Shown here piece after piece: positions 9,960 through 19,427 of a stretch of 64,000 nucleotides of DNA; the first letter of the stretch is position 1, and every line of letters starts with the position of its first letter. Location: the NCBI GenBank assembly GCA_022826665.1, contig JAJDUK010000047.1, positions 186,001 through 250,000 of the forward strand, written 5' to 3'. The translations under genes were made by a program, and so were the position numbers. Origin of the DNA: Alphaproteobacteria bacterium (lineage in GTDB: Bacteria; Pseudomonadota; Alphaproteobacteria; UBA828). The notes under the pieces were generated by a model. The model saw nothing but the letters and a program-made list of their open reading frames with translations, did not search any database and was not told the DNA's origin.

Positions 9960-11210
9960 ATGGTGGCGACCCGTGATGTGGCCATGGCAGGCGCGTCGTT
10001 CGCGCGCGCCCTGCTGCCCCGTTGCAGGCTCGGTAGCGTGTCGCGGGGCGGCGCCGGTGTCGACCGCGACATCGATGTGCGGCCGCTTCGTCCCGAAAAC
10101 CTGCTCGGTCGCCCGGAGGCCGCGCCCGATCGCACTGCCATGCGCGCCCTGGTCAACGGCAGGCGGGTCTGCATCACTGGCGCCGGCGGCACCATCGGCG
10201 CCGAACTCGCACGGCAAATTGCTCAATACGGGCCTGCACACCTCACCCTGATCGATAACGCCGAGTACAACCTCTACCGGATCAATCTTGAGCTTGAGGA
10301 GGCGCAACCGGGGCTCTCGTGCAGCGCCGTGCTCGGCGACGTGCGGGACAGTGACAGCGTGGCTTACACCCTCGCCTACGCCCGCCCCGAGCTGGTCTTC
10401 CACGCGGCGGCGCTCAAGCACGTGCACATGGTCGAGACCAATCCGGACGAGGGGGTGCTCACCAATGTCGTGGGCACGCGTAACGTGGCGGATGCCTGCA
10501 TCTCGATCGGCGCCCGAGCGATGGTGCTGGTATCGACCGACAAATCGGTCGATCCCACGAGCGTCATGGGCGCGACAAAGCGCATCGCCGAGAGCTATTG
10601 CCAGGCGCTTGCCGATGCGCCGGCGGCCGGCCACTTGCGGCTGGTGACGGTGCGCTTCGGCAACGTGATCGGCTCCTCCGGATCGGTGGTGCCGCGCTTC
10701 CAGCGCCAGATCGCTGCCGGTGGGCCGGTCACCGTCACCGACTCCAACGCCGTGCGCTACTTCATGACGACGCGGGAGGCGGTGCAGCTCCTGCTTCAGG
10801 CGTCGGCACTCGGTGCGAGAGAGGAGGGCGGCGGCATCTACGCGCTCGACATGGGCAAGCCCATCAGGATCGTCGATCTGGCGCGGCGTATGATCCGCCT
10901 CGCCGGGCTAACCCCCGATAGAGATATCGAAATCGTTTACACCGGACTGCGTCCAGGTGAGAAGAAGGGCGAGAGCCTGTTCCATCGGGCCGAGCCCATG
11001 GTCGTCACCGAGACGCCCGGTATTCTCAGGGCGCGGTCGCGTCCCGCCGACATCGCCTTCATGCGGCGCCGGCTCGATCAGCTCGCGGCCGCGGCGCGCG
11101 ACCGACGCACGCGCGACACGCTGGCGATGGTGGCGGCGATGGTGCCCGAGTACGAGCCGAGCGACGACGCGCTCTCGGCAACGCCTGCTGTATCCGGGCT
11201 CGCCCTTTAG
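9960..11210 (+). CDS. FlaA1/CapD-type UDP-sugar 4,6-dehydratase-like protein lacking the central region
   Basis: Soluble Rossmann dehydratase domain of the polysaccharide biosynthesis family (WbpM/CapD/FlaA1), which converts UDP-GlcNAc-type nucleotides to 4-keto-6-deoxy forms. The catalytic domain looks complete: GAGGTIGAE for NAD(P), [16 protein letters not shown] with the catalytic Lys, and RPGEKKGE. Long relatives have about 600-650 residues with four membrane helices and an extra Rossmann domain. Here only a first-helix-like segment ([16 protein letters not shown]) is followed directly by the linker [14 protein letters not shown], as if the middle had been deleted. The start is uncertain: the ATG at 9960 is chosen, but the frame is open from 9888 inside the upstream gene and no good ribosome-binding site is seen. 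Confidence 0.8.
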   Translation: MVATRDVAMAGASFARALLPRCRLGSVSRGGAGVDRDIDVRPLRPENLLGRPEAAPDRTAMRALVNGRRVCITGAGGTIGAELARQIAQYGPAHLTLIDNAEYNLYRINLELEEAQPGLSCSAVLGDVRDSDSVAYTLAYARPELVFHAAALKHVHMVETNPDEGVLTNVVGTRNVADACISIGARAMVLVSTDKSVDPTSVMGATKRIAESYCQALADAPAAGHLRLVTVRFGNVIGSSGSVVPRFQRQIAAGGPVTVTDSNAVRYFMTTREAVQLLLQASALGAREEGGGIYALDMGKPIRIVDLARRMIRLAGLTPDRDIEIVYTGLRPGEKKGESLFHRAEPMVVTETPGILRARSRPADIAFMRRRLDQLAAAARDRRTRDTLAMVAAMVPEYEPSDDALSATPAVSGLAL

Positions 11211-11241
11211 CCGGCCGCAACGCCCCAGCAGGAGTCACTCG

Positions 11242-12831
11242 ATGCCCGACAGCCCAGGCCGGCCCATTGCCCGTGCGCTGATATCGGTTTCGGACAAGAC
11301 AGGCCTGGAGCCGTTCGCCGCCGCGCTCACGCGCCATGGCGTCGCCATCCTTTCCACCGGCGGCACCGCACGGGCCCTGCGCGACGCCGGCATCGCCGTC
11401 ACCGACGTCTCGGAGCACACGGGTTTTCCGGAGATCATGGACGGCCGGGTCAAGACCCTGCACCCGACGATCCACGGCGGCATCCTCGCCCGCAGGAGCG
11501 ACGCCGGCCATTGCGCGGCGCTGAAGGCGCACGGCATCGCGGGCATCGACCTGGTCGCGGTCAACCTCTATCCCTTCGAAGAGGCGGTGCGGCAGCGCGC
11601 CGCACTCGATCAGTGCATCGAGACCATCGATATCGGCGGCCCGGCGATGATCCGGGCGGCGGCCAAGAACCATGAGGACGTGACGGTGGTGGTCCAGCCC
11701 TCGGACTACGCGGCGGTCATGGAGGAGATGGAGACGATGGGCGGCGCCACCAGCCTCGGCTTGCGCCGGCGCCTGGCTGCGACGGCGTTCGCGCGCACGG
11801 CAGCCTACGACGCCGCCATCGCCCGCCGGCTCGCGGCCGAGAGTGACGGCGACCCGCTGCCGCCCCGCTTTGTGTTGGGTGGTTCGCGGAGCAGGCTGCT
11901 GCGCTACGGTGAGAACCCCCACCAGGCCGCCGCTCTCTACGTCGACCCCACGGCCCCGCCGGGCGTCGCCCAGGCCACGCTGATCCAGGGCAAGGAGCCG
12001 AGCTACAACAACCTGGCCGATGCCGACGCGGCGTATGGGCTGGTGCGCGAGTTCGGCCCGCCCGCCATCGCCATCATCAAGCACAACAGCCCTTGCGGCG
12101 TCGCCGTCTGTGGCACCCTCGCCGGGGCATACGAGAAGGCGCGGGCGTGCGATCCGGTGAGTGCCTTCGGCGGTGTGGTTGCGGCCAATCGGCCGCTCGA
12201 CGGCGCGACCGCACGAACCATCGCCGGTCTCTTCACCGAGGTCGTGGTGGCGCCAGACGCGGACGACGAAGCGCGCGCCGCTCTCGCGGCGAGGAGCGGC
12301 CTGCGCCTCCTGCTTACCGGCGCAGGTGCCGATGACAGCAGCGAACGGCTGATGGTCCGCACCCTCGACGACGGCTTCCTGGTGCAGACGCTGGATACCG
12401 CGCGGGTAACGGCGGAGGAGCTCAAGACCGTGACCAAGCGTGCGCCCACGGAACAGGAGCGCGCGGACCTGCTGTTCGCGTTCACGGTGGCCAAGCACGT
12501 GAAGTCGAACGCCATCGTCTACGCCAAGGAGGGTGCGACGGTCGGCATCGGCGCAGGCCAGATGAGCCGCGTCGACTCCTCTCGGATCGCGGCGCAGAAG
12601 GCGGCGGACGCGTCTGCCGCCGCCGGCGAGGCCCGCTCCAGGGCGGAAGGCTGCGTGGTGGCATCCGACGCGTTCTTTCCCTTTGCGGACGGGCTCTTGG
12701 CCGCCGCTGCGGCCGGCGCCACTGCCGTAATCCAGCCGGGCGGGTCGAAACGGGACGACGAGGTGATCGCGGCGGCGGACGAGCAGGGCCTTGCCATGGT
12801 CTTCACCGGCCTCCGTCACTTCCGCCATTAG
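11242..12831 (+). CDS. purH: Bifunctional AICAR formyltransferase/IMP cyclohydrolase PurH
   Basis: Catalyses the last two steps of purine synthesis: formylation of AICAR using 10-formyl-tetrahydrofolate and ring closure to IMP. The N-terminal cyclohydrolase domain (to about residue 200) contains [22 protein letters not shown] and the signature [15 protein letters not shown]. The C-terminal transferase domain contains the Lys-His catalytic pair in [10 protein letters not shown] and ends [11 protein letters not shown]...[11 protein letters not shown]. The 529-residue length is typical. The ATG follows AGGAG at good spacing; a longer frame upstream overlaps the dehydratase gene and is not used. 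The PfkB kinase gene follows 12 bases later, probably in the same transcript. Confidence 0.98.
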   Translation: MPDSPGRPIARALISVSDKTGLEPFAAALTRHGVAILSTGGTARALRDAGIAVTDVSEHTGFPEIMDGRVKTLHPTIHGGILARRSDAGHCAALKAHGIAGIDLVAVNLYPFEEAVRQRAALDQCIETIDIGGPAMIRAAAKNHEDVTVVVQPSDYAAVMEEMETMGGATSLGLRRRLAATAFARTAAYDAAIARRLAAESDGDPLPPRFVLGGSRSRLLRYGENPHQAAALYVDPTAPPGVAQATLIQGKEPSYNNLADADAAYGLVREFGPPAIAIIKHNSPCGVAVCGTLAGAYEKARACDPVSAFGGVVAANRPLDGATARTIAGLFTEVVVAPDADDEARAALAARSGLRLLLTGAGADDSSERLMVRTLDDGFLVQTLDTARVTAEELKTVTKRAPTEQERADLLFAFTVAKHVKSNAIVYAKEGATVGIGAGQMSRVDSSRIAAQKAADASAAAGEARSRAEGCVVASDAFFPFADGLLAAAAAGATAVIQPGGSKRDDEVIAAADEQGLAMVFTGLRHFRH

Positions 12832-12843
12832 GGAAGCGCGTCG

Positions 12844-13782
12844 ATGATCGTCGTCTTCGGCTCGATCAACGCCGATCTCGTGTTCGCCGTCGATGCCCTG
12901 CCGCGCGCGGGCGAGACGGTGCTCTGCCCCGACCACCAAGCTGCGGCCGGCGGCAAGGGCCTCAATCAGGCGGTCGCCACCGTCCGGGCCGCGACGGACC
13001 CGACGACCTCCGTGCAGATGGTCGGCCGCGTCGGCCCCGACGGCTTTGCCTCGCTCTCACTCGCGGCCCTGGAGGACGCAGGAGTCGGCACCGAGGCGAT
13101 CACCGAGAGCGCACTGCCGACCGGCTGCGCCGCGGTGATCGTGGACCGTGTGGGCGAAAACCAGATCACCGTGGCGAGCGGTGCCAACATGGACCTGCCG
13201 CCCGAGGATTTGCCCGAGGAATGGCTTGGGCCGGAGACGGTGCTGGTACTGCAGATGGAGGTCCCGCCGGAGTCGAACTGGGCGGTCGCCCGGCGGGCCA
13301 AGGCACGGGGCGCCCGGGTCGTGCTCAATCTGGCCCCGGCCAACACCGTACCGGCCGAGCTGATTCCGTCGTTCGATCTTGTGGTGTTCAACGAAATCGA
13401 GGCCGAGATGCTCGCCCGTGCGCGGGCGCTCGATGACGCCGCTGGCGAGGACGCTGCCCGCGCCATTACCGCGCGCTACGGCGTGACAACGGTGGTGAGC
13501 CTCGGCAGCGCCGGCGCCGCCGCCTTCACGCCTGACGAGGCCTGGCGCTGCGGCGCACTCGCGATCGAACCCGTGGACACGGTGGGGGCGGGCGATGCCT
13601 TCGTCGCCGGCCTCGCACTCGGGCTTGAAGCGGGGGCGACACTGCCCGCAATGCTGCAACGGGCGAGCATCATGGGTGGCCTCGCCTGCTTGCGTGAGGG
13701 CGCGGCGCCTGCGATGCCGTCCGCAGCCGAGATCGAGGCGCGGCTCGGCGACCTTCCGCCAGCGCAGCCTATCCCGTTATGA
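12844..13782 (+). CDS. PfkB-family carbohydrate kinase (ribokinase-like)
   Basis: ATP-dependent sugar kinase of the ribokinase/PfkB fold. The 312-residue product starts with the typical strand MIVVFGSINADL, carries the first PfkB signature with GGKGLNQAVA near residue 40, and the second signature DTVGAGDAFVAGLAL near residue 245, including the catalytic Asp of GAGD. The substrate is not certain: ribose is the default for this subgroup, but other furanoses are possible. It follows purH closely and ends by overlapping the stop region of mtnA on the opposite strand by six bases, so it may relate to nucleoside or pentose salvage, which is inference. Confidence 0.88.
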   Translation: MIVVFGSINADLVFAVDALPRAGETVLCPDHQAAAGGKGLNQAVATVRAATDPTTSVQMVGRVGPDGFASLSLAALEDAGVGTEAITESALPTGCAAVIVDRVGENQITVASGANMDLPPEDLPEEWLGPETVLVLQMEVPPESNWAVARRAKARGARVVLNLAPANTVPAELIPSFDLVVFNEIEAEMLARARALDDAAGEDAARAITARYGVTTVVSLGSAGAAAFTPDEAWRCGALAIEPVDTVGAGDAFVAGLALGLEAGATLPAMLQRASIMGGLACLREGAAPAMPSAAEIEARLGDLPPAQPIPL

Positions 13783-14880
13783 GGAGGATGCCTCGGCGGC
13801 GCGGTCCGGAAACAGGGTCTGCAGGCCCTTCTGGGAGGCTTCGCACACGCCGCGATCGGTGATGAGCGCGGTCACGAGCCGGGCGGGTGTCACGTCGAAG
13901 GCATAGTTGGCGGCCCGGCTACCGGCGGGCGTGAGCGCCACCTTCGTCTCCTGACCCGCTTCGTCGCGCCCTGTGATCGTCAGCACTTCGTCCTCGTCCC
14001 GCTGCTCGATGGGGGTATCGGCGCCATCGGCCAGGGACCAGTCGATGGTCGGATGGGGCAGCGCGACATAGAAGGGGACGTCGTTGTCGCTGGCGGCGAG
14101 CGCCTTCAGATAGGTGCCGATCTTATTGCAGACGTCGCCGCGGGCCGTCGTGCGGTCCGTGCCGGTGATGCAGAGATCGACCAAGCCGGTCTGCATCAGG
14201 TGACCACCGGCGTTGTCCACGATCACCGTGTGCGGCACACCGTGGCTGGCAAGCTCCCACGCGGTGAGCGCGGAGCCCTGGTTGCGTGGCCGGGTCTCGT
14301 CGACCCAGACATGGACCGCGATCCCCTTGTCGTGGGCCATGTAGAGCGGTGCCAGCGCCGTGCCCCAGTCGACCGTCGCGAGCCAGCCGGCGTTGCAGTG
14401 GGTGAGCACGTTGAGCGTGCCGTCCTTGCGCTCGGCCGCCTGCTCCAACAGGGCGAGACCGTATTCCCCGATCGCCCGGTTGATGGCGACGTCTTCGTCG
14501 CAGATCTCAGCCGCCCGCCGGTAGGCAGCGGCGGCGCGGTCTGCAGCAGGCAAGGGCCGCAGCCGGCGGCCGAGATCCTCCAGCGCCCAGCGCAGGTTGG
14601 CGGCCGTCGGCCGCGTGCCGGCCAGGAGCGTAATGGCGTTCTCCAGGTTCGAATCGCTCGAGTCCTCGGCGAGCGCGAGGGCCATGCCGTAGGCCGCCGT
14701 CGCGCCGATAAGCGGCGCGCCGCGCACCACCATCGTGCTGATGGCGTGTGCGGCCTCCTCGACCGAGCGAAGCCGGCGCGTTCCGAAGTTGTGAGGAAGC
14801 CGCGTCTGGTCGATGACGACGACCGTGCGGCCGTCCTCGTCCAACCAGATGCTGCGATAGGGCCGGCCGTCGATCTTCAT
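13777..14880 (-). CDS. mtnA: S-methyl-5-thioribose-1-phosphate isomerase MtnA
   Basis: Isomerises methylthioribose-1-phosphate to methylthioribulose-1-phosphate in methylthioadenosine salvage; some bacteria use the same enzyme on 5-deoxyribose-1-phosphate. The 367-residue protein has MVVRGAPLIGATAAYG near residue 50, the catalytic Cys in THCNAGWLAT, the catalytic Asp in ITGTDRTTARGDV, and CNKIGTYLKAL. Its ATG overlaps the stop of the RraA-family gene (ATGA), placing it last in a tightly packed minus-strand set starting at or above purF. No other recognisable methionine-salvage gene (mtnK, mtnB, mtnC, mtnD) is in the window. Confidence 0.95.
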   Translation of the reverse strand: MKIDGRPYRSIWLDEDGRTVVVIDQTRLPHNFGTRRLRSVEEAAHAISTMVVRGAPLIGATAAYGMALALAEDSSDSNLENAITLLAGTRPTAANLRWALEDLGRRLRPLPAADRAAAAYRRAAEICDEDVAINRAIGEYGLALLEQAAERKDGTLNVLTHCNAGWLATVDWGTALAPLYMAHDKGIAVHVWVDETRPRNQGSALTAWELASHGVPHTVIVDNAGGHLMQTGLVDLCITGTDRTTARGDVCNKIGTYLKALAASDNDVPFYVALPHPTIDWSLADGADTPIEQRDEDEVLTITGRDEAGQETKVALTPAGSRAANYAFDVTPARLVTALITDRGVCEASQKGLQTLFPDRAAEASSS

Positions 14881-15563
14881 GAGCCACTGCCCGCCTTCGT
14901 CATCATATCGTAGCGCACCCGGTCGTGGGCCTCCACCGGGTCAACACCCTGACGCACCGCCTCGATGATGCCCTCCTCGATGTTCTTGAAGAGCGTGGCG
15001 TGCTCCAGCACCTCGGCCGCCCGCGCCAGGGGCACGACGCAGACTCCGTTCTCGTCGGCGACGATGATGTCGCCGGGATCGACCGGCACGCCGCCGAGGC
15101 GCACGGGGATGCCGTAGCCCGCGCAGGCGCAGCGGTTGCGGATCGACTGCTGGATGAAGCCCCGCCCGTAGACCGGAAGGTTCAGTTCCTTGTACTCGTC
15201 GATGTCGCGGGTGACGCCGTCGATCACCGTGCCAACGAGGCCGAAGTGCCGGGTGGTGAAGCCCGCGACGCCGCCATAGCTGTTCACGTCCGTCCGCCCG
15301 CCCTGGTCGATCACGAGAACGTCGCCGGGATTGCCCAGCTTCACCGCCTCCAAGGTGCCGAGCACCGGCGATTCGTCGGCCTGGCCCACCGGTACCAGCT
15401 TCAGCGTCGCGGCAGGGCCTACGATCTTGCTGCAGCTATCCCAGAGCGGGCCGATGCCGTGCGGTGCACCCGCGATCCCGGCCCGGTCGAGACCGTCCGA
15501 GACGTTGGCGGTGGAGAGCCGGCGGAATCCCTCGATGAGGCCCTTGAGGTCGGCTTCGGTCAT
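14877..15563 (-). CDS. RraA family protein (4-hydroxy-4-methyl-2-oxoglutarate aldolase-like)
   Basis: Member of the RraA/HMG-aldolase family: small trimeric proteins acting either as metal-dependent aldolases that release pyruvate or as RNase E regulators. The 228-residue product contains GDVLVIDQGG, GGVAGFTTRHFGLVGTVIDG, and the RD-x-x-E/D-like motif in GVTRDIDEYKEL that marks the aldolase metal site, so an aldolase is more likely than a pure RNase inhibitor. The ATG at 15563 starts at the family boundary (MTEADLKGLIEGF); upstream codons are not homologous. It overlaps mtnA and follows the reductase gene by 11 bases. The substrate is unknown. Confidence 0.85.
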   Translation of the reverse strand: MTEADLKGLIEGFRRLSTANVSDGLDRAGIAGAPHGIGPLWDSCSKIVGPAATLKLVPVGQADESPVLGTLEAVKLGNPGDVLVIDQGGRTDVNSYGGVAGFTTRHFGLVGTVIDGVTRDIDEYKELNLPVYGRGFIQQSIRNRCACAGYGIPVRLGGVPVDPGDIIVADENGVCVVPLARAAEVLEHATLFKNIEEGIIEAVRQGVDPVEAHDRVRYDMMTKAGSGS

Positions 15564-15574
15564 GGTCGCTCCCG

Positions 15575-16510
15575 CTACGATTGCTGCGGCGTGTCGAAGC
15601 TTGTCTCCTTGGCCCGGACCAGCGCCGAGACGAGCGTGTTGTAGGGCGCTTCCAGCCCGAGCGCCAGAGCCTCCGGCGGGATCGCGCCGTTGATCGCGTC
15701 GATCTCCGAGCGGCGGCCGGCGAGGTGATCCAGCAGCATCGAGGGGCGGGCGCCGGGGATCTTGGCGCCGAAGTCGTGCACGTAGGCGACCGGGTCGTCG
15801 AAATCGAGGCGGATGCCCTTGGCGCGCGCGACCCGATAGGCCTCCGCCGCGCAACCGGAAGCGATGGGCCAGGCGTCGTCATCCGCCATGATCTCGCCCA
15901 CGGTGAGCCCCGTGAGGGTCGCCGTGCCGCTGTAGCAGACGTTGCAGATGAGCTTCTCCCAGACGAGCTGGTCGATATCATCGAAACACTTGACCCTGAA
16001 GCCAGACTCCCGCCAGAGCGCGGCGATACGCTCCAGGCGGGGCGTCACTGCGCCGTGCGCTTCGCCGAGCCGCACCAGCTCCATGCCGTTGTGATGGGCG
16101 TGGCCGGGCGCCACGATCGAGGCGCCGAAGCCCCCGACCACGCCGACGATCACGCGCTGCTGGCCCAGGATGCGGGCGACCTTCGCGGCGCTGCCGAGGC
16201 CGTTCTGGATGGTCAGCACCGAGGTCTCGGGGCCGAGCAGGGCGCGGGCGCCATTGGCGGCGGCCTCCACCTGCGGAGCCTTGGTTGCGACGATGACGAG
16301 ATCGCAAGGGCCGACGGTCGCGGGGTCCGTCGTGGCGCCGAGCGCCACCGTGCGATCGCCGCTCGCGCCCTCGAGCCGGAGTCCGTTGGCGACGATGGCG
16401 TCGACATGCGCTTGCCACGTGTCGATCGCCCAGACTTCGTTGCCGGCATCGGCCATGAGCGCCGCATAGACGCAGCCCATGGCGCCGGCACCGACAATTC
16501 CGATCTTCAT
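15575..16510 (-). CDS. 2-dehydropantoate 2-reductase family protein (ApbA/PanE)
   Basis: NADPH-dependent reductase of the ketopantoate reductase family, which in pantothenate synthesis reduces 2-dehydropantoate to pantoate. The 311-residue product begins MKIGIVGAGAMG (nucleotide-binding glycine motif) and has TIQNGLG and the C-terminal lysine region VWEKLICNV followed by EIDAINGAI, which position substrate in PanE. Many genomes carry several paralogues acting on other 2-oxo acids, so panE is not asserted. Its ATG overlaps the SDR stop (ATGA), and the RraA gene follows, so it probably belongs to the same operon. Confidence 0.88.
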   Translation of the reverse strand: MKIGIVGAGAMGCVYAALMADAGNEVWAIDTWQAHVDAIVANGLRLEGASGDRTVALGATTDPATVGPCDLVIVATKAPQVEAAANGARALLGPETSVLTIQNGLGSAAKVARILGQQRVIVGVVGGFGASIVAPGHAHHNGMELVRLGEAHGAVTPRLERIAALWRESGFRVKCFDDIDQLVWEKLICNVCYSGTATLTGLTVGEIMADDDAWPIASGCAAEAYRVARAKGIRLDFDDPVAYVHDFGAKIPGARPSMLLDHLAGRRSEIDAINGAIPPEALALGLEAPYNTLVSALVRAKETSFDTPQQS

Positions 16511-17265
16511 GGCTCGATGCTCCGTTGGTTTCGGGTGCCGGCGGGGGTGCTTGAGTCCGGGCCAATGCGCGCGCCGTGTTCTTCGCACGACGCCTCGGCG
16601 AGCGTGACGAAGGGCTCGGTCACGTCGTCCGGCGCGGGCAGCTTGGCCGGGTCCTCGCCGGGATAGGCGCGGCGGCGGAGCTCCGTCGCCACCGGGCCGG
16701 GGTCGAGCAGGTTGACCCGGAGCGCGCTCCGCCGGGTCTCCGCCGCGTAGCAGCGCACCAGCGCCTCCAATCCGGCCTTGCTCGCCGCGTAAGGGCCCCA
16801 GAAGGCGGGCGCGGTCTCAGCCGCGGCTGCGGAGACGAAGATCGCCCGGCCCGCAGGCGAAGCGCGCAGAAGCGGGTCCAGGCTGCGGATCAGGCGCCAG
16901 TTGGCGCCGAGGTTGAGCCCGAGCGTCTGTTCCCAGTCATCGGGGGCGTAGTGCCCCACCGGGCTCAGCTGCCCCAGCGTGCCGGCGTTGGCCACAAGGA
17001 TATCGAGACGGCCGAAGCGCTCGGCTAGCGCGCCGCCCAGGCGATCGATCTGCTCGCCGTCGCGCAGGTCCATCGGCACCAGCGTCGCGGGCTCGCCCGA
17101 TGCGCGCTGCACGGCGTCGTCCACCTCCTCCAGGCCGCCGGTAGTGCGGGCGACGAGGATGAGCCGCGCGCCTTCCGCAGCGAAGCGGCGGGCGACGGCG
17201 GCCCCGATGCCGCGCGAGGCGCCAGTCACGAGCGCGATCCGGCCTTCAAGACGCGGTGGCGCCAC
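16507..17265 (-). CDS. SDR family NAD(P)-dependent oxidoreductase
   Basis: Short-chain dehydrogenase/reductase with the classical layout: cofactor motif TGASRGIG at the start, ILVANAGTLG, Ser of the catalytic set in VSAAAAETAP, and YAASK supplying Tyr and Lys. Substrate is not predictable. The GTG at 17265 is chosen because it lies 8 bases after the purF stop and gives a normal 252-residue enzyme; a longer frame would run into purF and has no homology. It overlaps the next gene at ATGA, so it is in the purF-led operon, although a role in purine synthesis is not implied. Confidence 0.9.
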   Translation of the reverse strand: MAPPRLEGRIALVTGASRGIGAAVARRFAAEGARLILVARTTGGLEEVDDAVQRASGEPATLVPMDLRDGEQIDRLGGALAERFGRLDILVANAGTLGQLSPVGHYAPDDWEQTLGLNLGANWRLIRSLDPLLRASPAGRAIFVSAAAAETAPAFWGPYAASKAGLEALVRCYAAETRRSALRVNLLDPGPVATELRRRAYPGEDPAKLPAPDDVTEPFVTLAEASCEEHGARIGPDSSTPAGTRNQRSIEP

Positions 17266-17273
17266 GATGCCGG

Positions 17274-18755
17274 CTAGCCCGATTCCGCGAGCAGGGAGAG
17301 CTGCGCCGGCGGCTCTCCAACCTGTTGATCCGAAAGCGGGATCGGGTAGTCGCCGGAAAAGCAGGCGTCGCAATAGCGCGGACGCGCCGGATCGCGGCCC
17401 GGCTCGCCCATGGCCCGGTAGAGGCCGTCGATCGAGAGGAAGGCGAGGCTGTCGACGCCGATCGAGTGCGCCATGGCGTCCACGTCACGACGCGCGGCGA
17501 GGAGCTTCTCGCGCGCTGGCGTATCGACGCCGTAGAAACAGGAATGAGCAGTCGGCGGGCTCGCAATCCGCATATGGACTGCCGCCGCGCCCGCCGAGCG
17601 CACCATCTCCACGATCTTGGTCGACGTGGTGCCGCGCACGATGCTGTCGTCAACCAGCACCACCCGCCGGCCTTCGAGGACGTGGCGGTTGGCGTTGTGC
17701 TTGAGTTTGACGCCGAGGTGCCTGATCCGGTCCGTCGGCTCGATGAAGGTGCGCCCGACATAGTGATTGCGGATGATTCCGAGCTCGAAGGGAAGACCAG
17801 CCTGCGCTGCATAGCCAATCGCGGCCGGCACGCCTGAATCGGGTACCGGCACCACCACGTCGGCCGGCGCCGGCGCCTCTCGGGCGAGCTCGGCGCCAAT
17901 GAGTTGCCTCGCCTCGTAGACCCCGATCCCTTCGGAGACGCTGTCGGGCCGCGCGAAGTAGATGTACTCGAAGATGCAGAAGCGCTGCCCGGTGGGACGG
18001 AACGGCTTGATGCTCTCCACGCCCGCGTCAGAGACGATGACCAGCTCGCCGGGCTCGATATCGCGCACGAACTGGGCGCCGATGATGTCGAACGCCACCG
18101 TCTCCGATGCCAGGATCATGGCGCCGTCGAGCCGGCCCAGCACCAGCGGGCGCACGCCGTAGGGATCGCGAACGCCGATCATAGCGTCCTTGGTGAGCGC
18201 CACCAGCGAATAGGCGCCGTGCACCCGTCCCAGGGCCTCAATCATGCGCTCGACCACGCGCTCGCGGCGGCTGATGGCGATCAGGTGGACGATGACCTCG
18301 GTGTCGGAGGTGGACTGGAAGATGCAACCGCGCGAGACGAGATCGCCGCGGAGCGAGACCGCGTTGGTGAGGTTGCCGTTGTGCGCGATGCTGAGCCCGC
18401 CGAAGGCGAGATCGGCGAAGAGCGGCTGGATGTTGCGCACCTCCGGCGCGCCCTGAGTGGAGTACCGGTTGTGGCCGATGGCGGCGTGACCCTCCAGCGC
18501 GTCGATCACCTCGCTCGAAGAGAAGATATCGCCGACCCGCCCGAGCGCCCGGTGCGTATGGAAAAGCCCGCCGTCGGTGCTGACGATGCCGGCGGATTCC
18601 TGCCCCCGGTGCTGCAGCGCGTGCAGACCGAGCGCCGCATGGGCCGCGGCGTCGGGGTGGCCGAAGATGCCGAAGACCCCGCACTCCTCGCGCAGCTTAT
18701 CGTCGTCGGGCGCCATGCCCGCGGCCGCAACACGCGGCCCGGCTGCCGTGATCAC
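17274..18755 (-). CDS. purF: Amidophosphoribosyltransferase PurF
   Basis: First committed enzyme of purine synthesis: transfers the glutamine amide to PRPP. The 493-residue protein carries a short propeptide ending before the catalytic Cys of EECGVFGIFG (Cys25), the PRPP-binding motif VVLVDDSIVRGTTS, and four cysteines placed like the Fe-S ligands of the Bacillus-type enzyme (RFCIFEY, AHSCFYG, YCDACFSGDYP). It therefore appears to be the self-processing, [4Fe-4S] form. The GTG start overlaps the cvpA stop (GTGA). An ATG 13 codons in would also leave the catalytic Cys behind a propeptide. Confidence 0.97.
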   Translation of the reverse strand: MITAAGPRVAAAGMAPDDDKLREECGVFGIFGHPDAAAHAALGLHALQHRGQESAGIVSTDGGLFHTHRALGRVGDIFSSSEVIDALEGHAAIGHNRYSTQGAPEVRNIQPLFADLAFGGLSIAHNGNLTNAVSLRGDLVSRGCIFQSTSDTEVIVHLIAISRRERVVERMIEALGRVHGAYSLVALTKDAMIGVRDPYGVRPLVLGRLDGAMILASETVAFDIIGAQFVRDIEPGELVIVSDAGVESIKPFRPTGQRFCIFEYIYFARPDSVSEGIGVYEARQLIGAELAREAPAPADVVVPVPDSGVPAAIGYAAQAGLPFELGIIRNHYVGRTFIEPTDRIRHLGVKLKHNANRHVLEGRRVVLVDDSIVRGTTSTKIVEMVRSAGAAAVHMRIASPPTAHSCFYGVDTPAREKLLAARRDVDAMAHSIGVDSLAFLSIDGLYRAMGEPGRDPARPRYCDACFSGDYPIPLSDQQVGEPPAQLSLLAESG

Positions 18756-19414
18756 TCGACACTCTCGCTCAGGCCGTCGAGCTGGTTCCGCTCGCGGTCG
18801 CTGTAGCCGGTCTCGCCGTCATCTTCCTGGCGATCGGCGGGCACGGGCTCGGTCAGCTCCTTCACGCTTCGCTCCCGGCCATCCTCGAAGGTCTCCTCGA
18901 TGTGCCGGGTGCCTTCCTCGGCGACCTCTTCCGGGACCACCTCCTGCAACGCGGCGACGCCCTGCTTGATATACGGCAAGGTCCTGGCCTCGTCGACCCA
19001 GGGCGGCCAGTCGCTTTGTGGCACTACCGAGCCGAACAGCATGTAGGCGATGCAGACCAGCGCCGCGCCGCGCAGGATGCCGAAGATGAACCCGAGAGTG
19101 CGGTCCAGCGCCCCGCCGCGGCTGCGCTGGATGCGGCCGGAGATGATCTGATTGATGATCGTGAGGATCACCAGCACGACGACGAAGACCGCAACGCCGG
19201 CGACCACGTCGGCGATCAGCATGGAGTCCGGGATGAGGTCGCGGGCGATGGGCCTGGTGTGAGGAAAGGCGAAGAAGGTCGCGACGCCCGCGCCAACCCA
19301 GGCCCCGATGCCGAGAATCTCCCGCGCGGCCCCTCGCCCGAAGGCGAGCAGCGCCGAGAGGACGATGATCAGCGCCACCAAAATGTCGATCAGATTGACC
19401 GGCAGGTCTTCCAT
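18752..19414 (-). CDS. cvpA: CvpA family membrane protein
   Basis: Inner-membrane protein of the CvpA family, named for colicin V production in E. coli and usually encoded just upstream of purF, as here. The 220-residue product has four predicted membrane segments (for example ILVALIIVLSALLAF and VVAGVAVFVVVLVILTIIN), the conserved GFIFGILRGAALVCIAYMLF, and an acidic hydrophilic C-terminal tail of about 70 residues. The ATG at 19414 (MEDLPVNLID) is chosen because the longer frame enters radA. The function in non-colicin hosts is envelope-related but poorly defined. Confidence 0.9.
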   Translation of the reverse strand: MEDLPVNLIDILVALIIVLSALLAFGRGAAREILGIGAWVGAGVATFFAFPHTRPIARDLIPDSMLIADVVAGVAVFVVVLVILTIINQIISGRIQRSRGGALDRTLGFIFGILRGAALVCIAYMLFGSVVPQSDWPPWVDEARTLPYIKQGVAALQEVVPEEVAEEGTRHIEETFEDGRERSVKELTEPVPADRQEDDGETGYSDRERNQLDGLSESVE

Positions 19415-19427
19415 TCTCTCGCGATCA

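Noticed and set aside
11059..12939. 626-codon open frame antisense to purH
   Set aside because: Shadow of purH, which has both catalytic domains intact.
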